Of a DNA stretch of 64,000 nt, positions 19,246 to 27,182 are shown piece after piece. Position 1 is the stretch's first letter. Each line of letters opens with the position of its first letter. The DNA lies in assembly GCF_003814835.1 (NCBI RefSeq), contig NZ_RKRG01000003.1, forward strand, positions 124,001 through 188,000, given 5' to 3'. A program made the translations under genes and the position numbers. Below the pieces are notes generated by a model. The model made no database searches, was not told the DNA's origin, and saw only the letters and a list, made by a program, of their open reading frames with translations. The stretch comes from Methanobrevibacter gottschalkii DSM 11977. Lineage in GTDB: Archaea; Methanobacteriota; Methanobacteria; Methanobacteriales; Methanobacteriaceae.

Positions 19246-19638
19246 ATGAACTCTAAAGAAGTTGTAATTGATACCAATTTTTTTATGGTTCCTTTTCAGT
19301 TCAATGTTGATATCATCACTGAACTTGAAAAATTATTACCTTCTTATAATTTGACTACTCCAAGCTTTGTTATCAATGAATTGAAGGGTTTGAAAAGAAA
19401 TAAAAATGCAAAAACAAGGTTAAATGCAAATTTAGCTTTAAAATTAGCTAATTCTTCAAAAGTTGAAATAAAGGATATTTCATTGCTTGAAAATGAAACT
19501 GTGGATGATGCGTTACTTAGAGTTTCAGAAGTTTTAGCTACGAATGATATTGAACTGAAAAATCGTGCAAAGGACAAAGGTATAACCGTTGCATATTTAA
19601 GACAAAAAAAATATATTGCTGTTGATGGCAAAATATAA
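19246..19638 (+). CDS. PIN-domain protein (Fcf1/VapC9-like)
   Basis: A 130-residue predicted metal-dependent RNase. Acidic PIN positions are visible: Asp in VVIDTNFFM near the start, Glu in FVINELKGL, Asp in ETVDDALLRV and Asp in ATNDIELKNRA. Its size and its slot between aIF2 gamma and rpoE match the conserved archaeal PIN family related to eukaryotic Fcf1/Utp24, involved in rRNA processing, rather than a toxin. No antitoxin gene is adjacent. ATG 19246 follows GAGGGAAAATA; upstream starts lie inside aIF2 gamma. Confidence 0.88.
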   Translation: MNSKEVVIDTNFFMVPFQFNVDIITELEKLLPSYNLTTPSFVINELKGLKRNKNAKTRLNANLALKLANSSKVEIKDISLLENETVDDALLRVSEVLATNDIELKNRAKDKGITVAYLRQKKYIAVDGKI

Positions 19639-19674
19639 TATTAATTAAACTTATTAATAAAATGAGGGATTATT

Positions 19675-20259
19675 TTGTATTATAGAACAAAAATTAAGGA
19701 TACTGTAAGAATTCCACCTTACAAGTTTGAAAGTCCTATTAATGAAGTCGCTATTGAAACTTTAAACGAACAGTATGCTGGTCGTTTAGATAAAAAATTA
19801 GGTTTACTCATTTGTGTTAATGATATTCTTGAAATTGGTGAAGGTAAACTCATTATTGGTGATGGAGCTACATACCATAATGTTGTTTTCGAAGCAATTT
19901 TCTTTAAACCTGAACAACATGAAATTTTCGATGGTGAAGTAATTGATATTGTTGATTATGGAGCTTTTGTGAGAATCGGATCTATGGATGGTTTAATCCA
20001 TGTTTCCCAAGTAACTGATGATTATATTACTTATGATGCTAAAAGAGGTGCTTTACTTGCAAAAGAATCTAACAAAGTTTTAGAAGAAGGGGACTTAGTT
20101 AGGGCTAGAGCAGTTAGTGTTTCTATTAAAGATGAATCAAATAATAACATTGAAAATAGTAGGAATTCTAAGATTCCTCTCACAATGAGACAAACTAATC
20201 TGGGCAGATTTGAATGGATTGAAGAAGCAAAACAAAAAAGTAAGAAGGTTAAAGAATGA
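19675..20259 (+). CDS. rpoE1: RNA polymerase subunit E' (Rpo7)
   Basis: The Rpb7 homologue that forms the polymerase stalk with Rpo4. The 194-residue protein begins [17 protein letters not shown] and carries an S1 RNA-binding domain ([20 protein letters not shown], about residues 82-165). The start is TTG 19675, supported by GAGGGAT just upstream and by the conserved N terminus. The stop overlaps the Spt4 ATG (ATGA). Confidence 0.96.
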   Translation: MYYRTKIKDTVRIPPYKFESPINEVAIETLNEQYAGRLDKKLGLLICVNDILEIGEGKLIIGDGATYHNVVFEAIFFKPEQHEIFDGEVIDIVDYGAFVRIGSMDGLIHVSQVTDDYITYDAKRGALLAKESNKVLEEGDLVRARAVSVSIKDESNNNIENSRNSKIPLTMRQTNLGRFEWIEEAKQKSKKVKE

Positions 20260-20432
20260 AAGCTTGTACTGTTTGTAAAATGATTTCAAATAAAGATCAT
20301 TGTCCTAATTGTGGAAATCCAACTTCTGACAATTGGAGCGGTCTTTTGATTATAACTGATCCTGAAGAATCCAATGTAGCTCGTGAATTGAATATTACTG
20401 TTGCGGGCGAATACTGTTTAAGAGTAAGATAG
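20256..20432 (+). CDS. spt4: Transcription elongation factor Spt4 (RpoE'')
   Basis: A 58-residue zinc protein that pairs with Spt5 to hold RNA polymerase on template. Four Cys ligands: CTVC at 4-7 and CPNC further on, followed by [17 protein letters not shown], diagnostic of the family. Start ATG 20256 overlaps the rpoE1 stop, so translation is coupled. Confidence 0.96.
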   Translation: MKACTVCKMISNKDHCPNCGNPTSDNWSGLLIITDPEESNVARELNITVAGEYCLRVR

Positions 20433-20442
20433 AGGTTTTATT

Positions 20443-20949
20443 GTGTTACGTTTGGATACAGAAAATAAAGATATAATGTCTGAGCTCAAAAGGCCTTTAG
20501 GTAAATTATATCCTAACTTTGAAGATGCAATTGATGAAATTAAATCTTCTGAGTTTTTAATTTCTGTTGGTGATGCAACATTCGGTAATCTTACTAAATA
20601 TGAATTATACCCGAATATTGGTATAATTGATAATGTAATTCAAAGAAAAAATCATACTCATGAAATTATACGTGCAGAACATATTTTGAAAGCTGAAAAT
20701 CCCGCTGGAACTATTACTGATGATCTATGGGAAACCATAGGACACGCTCTTGAATTATCTAACTCTGGCGAATGTTATGTAATTGAAGTAGCAGGGGAAG
20801 AAGATCTTGCTGTTCTTCCTTGCATCATAATGGCAAATCCGGAAACTACCATTTTATATGGTCAGCCAAATGAAGGTTTAGTGCTTTTAAAAGTTTCTGA
20901 TTTAAAAAATAAAGCTAAAAAACTTATTGACGGATTTATCAAAGAATAA
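20443..20949 (+). CDS. GTP-dependent dephospho-CoA kinase (DUF359)
   Basis: Last step of CoA synthesis in archaea, using GTP; the family (formerly DUF359) was defined biochemically in Thermococcus. The 168-residue protein shows VGDATFGNL, IGIIDNVIQRK and NPAGTITDDLW as well as VAGEEDLAVLP, all family hallmarks. Start GTG 20443 with AGAGGTTTT. It lies between Spt4 and S24e, a frequent euryarchaeal order. Confidence 0.93.
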   Translation: MLRLDTENKDIMSELKRPLGKLYPNFEDAIDEIKSSEFLISVGDATFGNLTKYELYPNIGIIDNVIQRKNHTHEIIRAEHILKAENPAGTITDDLWETIGHALELSNSGECYVIEVAGEEDLAVLPCIIMANPETTILYGQPNEGLVLLKVSDLKNKAKKLIDGFIKE

Positions 20950-20967
20950 ATTAATTGAGGTTTTATT

Positions 20968-21282
20968 ATGGAAATCGAATTTATCGAAGAAAAAGAAAAT
21001 AAATTATTTAACAGAAAAGAAATTAAATTCTATGTTGATTATGATGGTGAAGCAACTCCTAAAATCTTAGATATTAAATCTAAATTAGTTGCTTTGTTAA
21101 ACACTAAAAAAGATTTAATTGTAGTTGATAATGTACAGCCTCACTACGGTGAACCTAAAGCATTAGGATATGCTAAAGTTTACGCAACTGTAGATGACTT
21201 AAAATACATTGAAACTAATCACGTATTAGCTAAAAACGAAGAACCTGAAGAAGCTGCAGAAGAAGCAGAAGATGAAGAATAG
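20968..21282 (+). CDS. rps24e: Ribosomal protein S24e
   Basis: A 104-residue small-subunit protein recognised by ENKLFNRKEIKFYVDYDG and FGEPKA-like HYGEPKALGYAKVYA. The C terminus is a strongly acidic tail of Glu and Ala. ATG 20968 follows TTGAGGTTTTATT. S27ae follows after nine bases. Confidence 0.95.
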   Translation: MEIEFIEEKENKLFNRKEIKFYVDYDGEATPKILDIKSKLVALLNTKKDLIVVDNVQPHYGEPKALGYAKVYATVDDLKYIETNHVLAKNEEPEEAAEEAEDEE

Positions 21283-21291
21283 GTGGTTTTA

Positions 21292-21444
21292 ATGGTAAAA
21301 AAATCTGATCTGTATAAAGTAGATGGCGACAAAATTGAAAGAAAAAATCCAATTTGTCCTCGTTGTGGTGAAGGTGTATTCATGGCTGATCATGGTGACA
21401 GATTCGCTTGTGGTAAATGCGGATACACTGAAATGAAAAAATAA
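21292..21444 (+). CDS. rps27ae: Ribosomal protein S27ae
   Basis: A 50-residue zinc-ribbon small-subunit protein with C-x2-C pairs in [16 protein letters not shown] and [10 protein letters not shown], the usual archaeal form without the ubiquitin fusion of eukaryotes. ATG 21292 follows AGGTGGTTTTA. It ends the translation cluster. The Kae1/Bud32 gene that often follows in other archaea is not here; argH is. Confidence 0.95.
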   Translation: MVKKSDLYKVDGDKIERKNPICPRCGEGVFMADHGDRFACGKCGYTEMKK

Positions 21445-21522
21445 GATTTTTATAATCTTTATTTTCTTTTTTTATTTATTTTTATTTATAATTTATTTTA
21501 ATCATTTTTAGAAGGGATTCTT

Positions 21523-22944
21523 TTGGATAATATTAGAAATGGTCGTTTTAAAACTGGAATGACTGATGAAGCTGCAATTTACACTTCATCACTTGAAGCG
21601 GATAAACTTCTTTTTGAAGCTGATATTAAAACTAATTTTGCTCATACTTCAATGTTAAAACATGAAGGGATTGTTGATGAAGAAATTGCGGATAAAATTT
21701 TATGTGCTCTTGATTCTCTTAAAGAAGAAGGTTATGATGCATTAGTATTCGACCCTTCTGTTGAAGATGTGCACATGGCTATTGAGAACTATGTTACTTC
21801 TAAAATCGGCCCTGATGCTGGTTTTATGCATACTGCCAAATCACGTAATGATCAAGTGGCTTGTGATGTTAGATTAGTTTTAAGAGAAGAAATTATCAAC
21901 ATTCAAGTTGGTATTTTAGAATTTATGGAAGGCCTTGTTGAAATGGCCGGTGAACATTTGGAGGATGTCTTCATTGGTTTTACTCATTTGCAACATGCCC
22001 AACCAATCACTATTGCCCATCATTTAATGGCTCATGTACAGGCTCTTAAAAGAGATTATGAACGTTTAAATGACACTTATAAACGTGTTAATTTAAATCC
22101 ATTAGGTTCTGCAGCAATGGCAACTACGAGTTTTCCAATTAATAGGCAATTAACAACTGATTTGCTTGGCTTTGATGCATATTTGGAAAATTCAATGGAT
22201 GGAGTTTCCACAAGAGATTTCATTGCTGAGAGTGTTTTTGACTTGGTATCTTTATGCACTACATTATCTAAAATCTGTGAAGAGTTAGTTTTATGGAGCA
22301 CCTATGAATTTGGCGTTATTGAAATGGCAGATGAGTATTCATCAACTTCTTCTATTATGCCTCAAAAGAAAAATCCTGATGTTGCTGAACTTGCAAGAGG
22401 TAAATGCGCAATTGTCAACGGTGAATTGGTTACTATTTTAACTATTCTTAAAGCAATTGCATACACTTATAATAGAGATTTACAAGAAATTACTCCGCAC
22501 CTATGGAATTCTTTAAAAGTAACTAAAGACACTTTATCTATTGTGACTAAAATGTTGTTGTCTGTTGAATTTAAAACTGAAAGATGTGCTGAACTTGCAG
22601 GTAAAAATTTTGCAACTGCAACTGATTTGGCAGATATTATGGTTCGTGAAAAACAAATTCCATTTAGGACTGCTCATAAAATCGTTGGAAGAATTGTTAA
22701 TGAAGCAACAACTAAAAACATGGTGGAAGAGGACATCACTTCTAAATTCATTGATGATATTTCAGCTGAATTAGGTTTTGACAAATTAAACTTGGCTGAT
22801 GATTTAATTCAAAGAGCTTTAAATCCTGTTGAAAATGTAAGAATTAGATCTGTTCCTGGTGGACCCGCACCTGAAATGGTTGAAATTGCACGTGAAAACA
22901 TTAAAGAATTTTTAAATGCTGAATTTGAAAAACATGGAATTTAA
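21523..22944 (+). CDS. argH: Argininosuccinate lyase
   Basis: Final step of arginine synthesis, cleaving argininosuccinate to arginine and fumarate. The 473-residue protein has [25 protein letters not shown]-like [12 protein letters not shown] and the fumarase/aspartase superfamily signature [11 protein letters not shown] with the catalytic Ser. Start TTG 21523, preceded by GAAGGGATTC. The stop lies inside a perfect palindrome (22936-22953). Confidence 0.97.
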   Translation: MDNIRNGRFKTGMTDEAAIYTSSLEADKLLFEADIKTNFAHTSMLKHEGIVDEEIADKILCALDSLKEEGYDALVFDPSVEDVHMAIENYVTSKIGPDAGFMHTAKSRNDQVACDVRLVLREEIINIQVGILEFMEGLVEMAGEHLEDVFIGFTHLQHAQPITIAHHLMAHVQALKRDYERLNDTYKRVNLNPLGSAAMATTSFPINRQLTTDLLGFDAYLENSMDGVSTRDFIAESVFDLVSLCTTLSKICEELVLWSTYEFGVIEMADEYSSTSSIMPQKKNPDVAELARGKCAIVNGELVTILTILKAIAYTYNRDLQEITPHLWNSLKVTKDTLSIVTKMLLSVEFKTERCAELAGKNFATATDLADIMVREKQIPFRTAHKIVGRIVNEATTKNMVEEDITSKFIDDISAELGFDKLNLADDLIQRALNPVENVRIRSVPGGPAPEMVEIARENIKEFLNAEFEKHGI

Positions 22945-22965
22945 TTAAATTCCTATATTTTTAAG
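22936..22965 (+). terminator. argH terminator-like palindrome
   Basis: GGAATTTAATTAAATTCC (22936-22953) includes the TAA stop and is followed by TATATTTTTAAG. Terminator or 3'-end stabiliser. Confidence 0.5.
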
Positions 22966-22975
22966 AAAATATTTA

Positions 22976-23001
22976 TTTAGGCTAACCTAAATATTTATAT
23001 A
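22976..23001 (+). promoter_or_regulatory. DtxR/IdeR-like box overlapping a TATA box
   Basis: TTTAGGCTAACCTAAA (22976-22991) has 6-bp arms TTTAGG/CCTAAA around CTAA and closely resembles iron-regulator boxes of the DtxR family (core TTAGGTTAGSCTAACCTAA). TTTATATA (22994-23001) follows at once, so bound regulator would occlude TBP/TFB. Predicted start near 23023 on the plus strand. Confidence 0.65.
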
Positions 23002-23022
23002 CTCTAATTTACTAATACAATA

Positions 23023-23150
23023 ATGTTGAGGTAATCTTTGATTATTGAAACATGGTTATTAGAATAAAAAAGGTTATAGAATACTTATTAATGGATAAGT
23101 AAGCTCAGCTTCTATTTGTATTTTTATTCTATTAATCATTTTTGTTTTTC
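23023..23150 (+). ncRNA. Candidate metal-regulated structured RNA or micro-ORF transcript
   Basis: Downstream of the box there is no gene on this strand before the convergent zinc-ribbon gene. The transcript would fold as nested stems: TAGAATAAAAA (23060-23070) with TTTTTATTCTA (23121-23131), ATAGAA (23076-23081) with TTCTAT (23110-23115), and ACTTAT (23083-23088) with ATAAGT (23095-23100), followed by T-rich sequence. A 9-codon frame (TTG 23038 to TAA 23067) has GAGGTAAT upstream and ends in the first stem arm. Either a small RNA or a peptide leader; the structure may also end the opposite gene. Confidence 0.45.
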
Positions 23151-23320
23151 TTGTTTTTTGATTTTAGATAGTTTTCGTGTATTTCTTCAGCTAAATCATC
23201 ATTGCCCTCAATGACTGGTCCTGTGTAATCACAGTCATAACAAACCCATTGAGACCAATTTTGCGGTATTATCCATTTTACTTTTCTAGATCCGCATCTA
23301 GGACAAATTTTATGCATCAT
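23132..23320 (-). CDS. Small zinc-ribbon protein (62 aa)
   Basis: One zinc ribbon, HKICPRCGSRKVKW then WVCYDCDYTGPV, followed by an acidic helix and a Lys/Asn-rich tail. It starts four bases after the stop of the KH/PP-loop ATPase gene on the same strand, so the two are very likely co-transcribed and may work together, for example in RNA binding or modification (inference). Confidence 0.8.
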   Translation of the reverse strand: MMHKICPRCGSRKVKWIIPQNWSQWVCYDCDYTGPVIEGNDDLAEEIHENYLKSKNKKNKND

Positions 23321-23324
23321 AGTA

Positions 23325-24341
23325 TCAAATCTTATAAAAGCTCCATATTAAATCTAATGCTTCTCCAGGTTCTAATGCTCCTGAACGTGTTTCTCTAAGA
23401 ATTCTCTGTATTGAAAATTTTTTCATATGTGGAAATTTTCTGTGAACTTCATAAAGAAGTGGACAACCGAATCCTTTGAATGTACTTAAATTATATTTTT
23501 CAATCAATGATTTTATCTCTTGTTTGCTGGTACTTAAACTTGCTGGAAGATTCAATCGATATAATGAATCATATTGTGAATTTATACATTGACTACCAGT
23601 TGCAAGCATATCACCAAAGATAATTATTGGAATTTCTTTTGATTTTGCATATTCTCTTACGAGTTCTTCAGTATTTTTTGAACATCTTCCGCATGGATGA
23701 ACCTTACCTGTAAATGATTCATTAATAACCTCTGAATAATCAGTTCTGAGGTATTCATGAGAAATATCTAATTCATCACATATTTTTTTGATATTCCGTT
23801 TAAATTGTTTTGGGAGTATGATTGTTCCAGGATCAACTGTAACAGCAATAGGGTTGAATCCGAGTTTTTTAGCTAAAATTAATGAAAAACTACTGTCAAC
23901 ACCACCGGACAATGCAACTACTGCTTCATGTTTGTATGATTTTTTAAATTCATTTTCACTTAAATAATTCTCGAAATTAAAACTGTAAATACTTGATATC
24001 TTATCGTCAATAACTTTTTCCAGGTTTTTTAAGCCAACTGAATCTGAATTTAAGTTTAGAATAGTCTTTTTTGATAAGTCTAATTTGTATTTTTTATTTA
24101 AAAAGTCACCATATGATTCAACATGAATGCTTTCAAGACCTAATTTTTCTCTGAGTTTACCAACAACCCAACCTCCTTTTCCAATAATGGCTGATTTATC
24201 TGGCCTGTCTTCAGTGATAATCCATAATTCATTGGTGTTTTCATTAAAATAAATTTCTTCAATATAAATATTTACTTTATCATGGCCAATGTCTTCTCTT
24301 ATTGAATTAACTTCATTTAAAATAAATTCTTCAGTATACAT
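23325..24341 (-). CDS. KH-domain / PP-loop ATPase, probable tRNA-modification enzyme
   Basis: A 338-residue fusion. The N-terminal part carries a KH-type GxxG loop (IIGKGGWVVGKL, about 52-63), then a PP-loop domain with SGGVDSS (145-151) that binds ATP and adenylates a substrate. A CGRC pair (217, 220) and FGCPLL further on resemble the Fe-S or zinc cysteines of TtcA/Ncs6/TtuA thiolases. RNA-binding plus PP-loop points to tRNA sulfuration or related chemistry, but the exact target is not known to me. Start ATG 24341 after TGTGAAATA; the TTG at 24362 lacks a ribosome site. Confidence 0.8.
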   Translation of the reverse strand: MYTEEFILNEVNSIREDIGHDKVNIYIEEIYFNENTNELWIITEDRPDKSAIIGKGGWVVGKLREKLGLESIHVESYGDFLNKKYKLDLSKKTILNLNSDSVGLKNLEKVIDDKISSIYSFNFENYLSENEFKKSYKHEAVVALSGGVDSSFSLILAKKLGFNPIAVTVDPGTIILPKQFKRNIKKICDELDISHEYLRTDYSEVINESFTGKVHPCGRCSKNTEELVREYAKSKEIPIIIFGDMLATGSQCINSQYDSLYRLNLPASLSTSKQEIKSLIEKYNLSTFKGFGCPLLYEVHRKFPHMKKFSIQRILRETRSGALEPGEALDLIWSFYKI

Positions 24342-24796
24342 TATTTCACATTTAAATATCAATTAATGTTATGTTGATTTAATATTAATTAATGTTTTTA
24401 TATCATACTTTTAATGCCATTAGAGTTCTTGAAATAATCAGTTTTCATGATGCTGGTTATACTTCTAATATATTAAGAATTTTATATATTGCCTATTTTT
24501 GAGTAAATTTGCTTTAAGTTATTTTGTGTGTAGAATTTTTGTTAAAAGTGGTTAAAAACATTTGAATTCATTGTTCAGTATCTCATAAAGATTTTTAAGA
24601 TAATTTTCTTTTTTACAGTAACATATTAATAATACTTTTGTTTAAATATATAATTAGTAAAGTAAATTTAATATTTTTTAAATTATTATTATAATTATTG
24701 TTTTTAGATTTTTATTAAATTTTACTTTATATTTTTGCTGGATAGTTTATCTATTTGGTATAATTTCATAGATTTAATATGGGGAGAGGATTTAAA
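24342..24796. promoter_or_regulatory. Divergent intergenic region
   Basis: On the minus strand GATATAAAAAC (about 24400-24410) is a TATA candidate for the ATPase gene. On the plus strand TTTAAATATATAATTAG (24641-24657) is a candidate for the adhesin-like gene, giving a leader of roughly 120 nt. GGGGAGAGG (24781-24789) is its ribosome site. I see no ORF or RNA in the middle. Confidence 0.4.
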
Positions 24797-26827
24797 TTGA
24801 AAATTGATAAATTTTTATTATTAATTTTGATATTTTTTATTTTGTTATCTTGTGTTAGTTTAGTTTCTGCTTCCAATACTGTTGATACAAATTTAACTCA
24901 TGATGCAAGTAGTGATGCTAATATCGGAATTAATGATATTGAATCTTATTCTTCTGGTGTTTTTTCTGATGATGTGAAATCAACAGGTAATGTTATTGTT
25001 AATCAGAGAAATTATAAGATGTATTTTGATGATAGCAATGTTTTAAAAAAGGAGTATGGCGGCAAAATCATCGCGTTTAGTGGTAAGTTCACTGATAAAG
25101 GTGTTATTACTATTGATTCCGAAAATACTAAAATTACTGGTCGAAATACATTGTTTAACAATACTGTTTTTAACATCAAATCTAATGGTGTGATGTTGAC
25201 TAATTTAAATTTTGTTTTAAATAAGGAATTTAGTGATAATGAAGGTGCTTGTGTACTGATTAATGGTGACAATGTCACTGTCTATAATGTTGATATTGAT
25301 TATAATGTGCCTAAAAATGTTACCGGATTTGGAATCTATTCCAATGGTTTGGATGAAAGTTTATCTGATGTTAAACTGGTCAACAATACTGTTCGGCTTC
25401 ATGGTAATGCTTTAAATGATGGGTATAATTATGGGGTGGTATTGACTAATACTCGTGATGCTATTGTTTATGGTAATATTATTGATTGTCAGCTTCCTTT
25501 GAGGGCTGTTAATTGGATGGCTGAAATATATGGAGGTATAAGTATGGATGCAGTATCCGGGCTGGCTGCGGGCTCATGTAATGGCTTAAGACTTTCCAAT
25601 AACTACATCAGATGTGTTGTCAATGGTGTTGCTCAGGGCGAACCTACATTGGATGCTGTACTGATTTATGCATGTCACAATTCGACAATAGAAAACAATA
25701 CAATTATTGAAAATGATTATGTTACAAAAAAGGGTGATGTTAATTATTTGTATGGTTTGGATTTGTATTTGTCTAATGATGTTGTAATCTATGGTAATGA
25801 CATTCATATTCGCACAAGCGGAGGTAAAGAGGCTCACGGTACTGCTTATCCGATTCAAGTAACTGGACAGGCAGAAAATATCCTGATTGCATTTAACAAT
25901 TTGAGCAGTTACAGTAACGGACCTAATATAGGTATTTATTCACAAAACTATTATGGAGTAACTCATCTGGATATTATTAGCAATTTTATTAATGTTACAG
26001 GTCATGCAAGCAAACACAGTTGGGCTTTGGTTGCTGGAATTGAAGTGCAGGATTCCGATGACAGAATAATGAACAATACCATTATTGTTGATACTGTGAA
26101 TAAATTTGAAAAAGGATACAACGTTTACGGCATAAGCTATTCACAACGAACCGATGGAGATCACAATTATAATATTCAGTATAATAATGTCTCAACCAAT
26201 AGTGACCATGCTGTTGCACTGAAAGGCAGTGGCAGTTCCACTGTCAGTAATTCCATTGTTGCCAATAATATTTTAAAGGGCAGAAAATATGGTGGAAACC
26301 GTGCAGCATACATTACTGGAGGAACAGGTAATGTTATTATTAATAATACTGATGGGTCCCGTCCTGTTCATAAAATGACTGATGATGAGTATTCCGATAA
26401 TTTGAAATTTTATCTTTCAAGTCCTTTTAAAGGAAACGGTCTGGGATTGGGTTGGCTTGACGGTGATGGAAACTCCATAATCGGCAATGGTGACAGAAAT
26501 GGCAATTCATTAAATAATGGAAATAGCGGTTTGGTTAACAATAAGGTTTATGGTAATAATCTTAATTATAGTGAATCGCAAGCACGTAATGGTGTTTTAA
26601 ATTCAACATATTACACTTATGGTTCTTCAGGTACTGATATTGCCAGTGCTTCTTCATCTTCTGGTTCAGGTGCTGGAAGCAGTAACTCTGAGTCATCTGA
26701 TGTGAAATCCTATGAAGTAACTAAAAAAATTAATGATAATTTAATTCATATTCCTATTGTTATTATGGCTGTTATTGCATTAATTTTACTAATCATCGGA
26801 TATAAAAGAAAAGAACACAAAGAATAA
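24797..26827 (+). CDS. Adhesin-like beta-helix surface protein, transmembrane-anchored
   Basis: About 676 residues. Signal peptide (LKIDKFLLLILIFFILLSC then VSLVSAS), an NYKMYFDDSNVL cap at about residue 75, then a right-handed parallel beta-helix with many NN-rich turns (NNTIIEN, VVIYGND), a Ser/Gly linker, the motif SYEVTKKI and a single C-terminal membrane helix with a basic tail GYKRKEHKE. Likely displayed on the cell surface for contact with host, substrate or partner cells. I prefer TTG 24797, seven bases after GGGGAGAGG, over ATG 24779, which precedes it. The SYE[VI]TKKI-TM tail is shared with the 31703 gene. Confidence 0.85.
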   Translation: MKIDKFLLLILIFFILLSCVSLVSASNTVDTNLTHDASSDANIGINDIESYSSGVFSDDVKSTGNVIVNQRNYKMYFDDSNVLKKEYGGKIIAFSGKFTDKGVITIDSENTKITGRNTLFNNTVFNIKSNGVMLTNLNFVLNKEFSDNEGACVLINGDNVTVYNVDIDYNVPKNVTGFGIYSNGLDESLSDVKLVNNTVRLHGNALNDGYNYGVVLTNTRDAIVYGNIIDCQLPLRAVNWMAEIYGGISMDAVSGLAAGSCNGLRLSNNYIRCVVNGVAQGEPTLDAVLIYACHNSTIENNTIIENDYVTKKGDVNYLYGLDLYLSNDVVIYGNDIHIRTSGGKEAHGTAYPIQVTGQAENILIAFNNLSSYSNGPNIGIYSQNYYGVTHLDIISNFINVTGHASKHSWALVAGIEVQDSDDRIMNNTIIVDTVNKFEKGYNVYGISYSQRTDGDHNYNIQYNNVSTNSDHAVALKGSGSSTVSNSIVANNILKGRKYGGNRAAYITGGTGNVIINNTDGSRPVHKMTDDEYSDNLKFYLSSPFKGNGLGLGWLDGDGNSIIGNGDRNGNSLNNGNSGLVNNKVYGNNLNYSESQARNGVLNSTYYTYGSSGTDIASASSSSGSGAGSSNSESSDVKSYEVTKKINDNLIHIPIVIMAVIALILLIIGYKRKEHKE

Positions 26828-27182
26828 TAAAAAAATCGATTCAAATTGTTAAAAAAATAATAGATATATACTCTATTGTTTTTTACACTATTTTTTAACA
26901 CGATATTCATTAAATTTATATTAATTAAACTTCATAAATTAATGATGAGTAAAATAATATTGAAAAAAAATTACTTATTATTGAATTAATTTTTATTTAA
27001 TATATTTTATTCAAAGTTTATTTTGGTTAAAAGAGTTACTAAACTCATAATAACTATGTTGTTTATTGTATTGACAAAAGACTTAATTATGAGTTAAATG
27101 ATCTTATTTTAACTAATCCAATATAATTCCGGATAAAACTCTGGAAATTTTTAATTAATATTAATTAGGAGGTTTAATAAAA
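26828..27182 (+). promoter_or_regulatory. Leader region of the 27183 gene with a long inverted repeat
   Basis: AACTCATAAT (27042-27051) and ATTATGAGTT (27086-27095) form a perfect 10-bp inverted repeat with a 34-nt loop, about 90 bases before the start. TTAGGAGGT (27166-27174) is the ribosome site. No confident TATA box; no ORF. Confidence 0.45.

Noticed and set aside
19246-19638. VapC toxin of a toxin-antitoxin pair
   Set aside because: No antitoxin neighbour, and its conserved slot between aIF2 gamma and rpoE indicates a housekeeping PIN protein.
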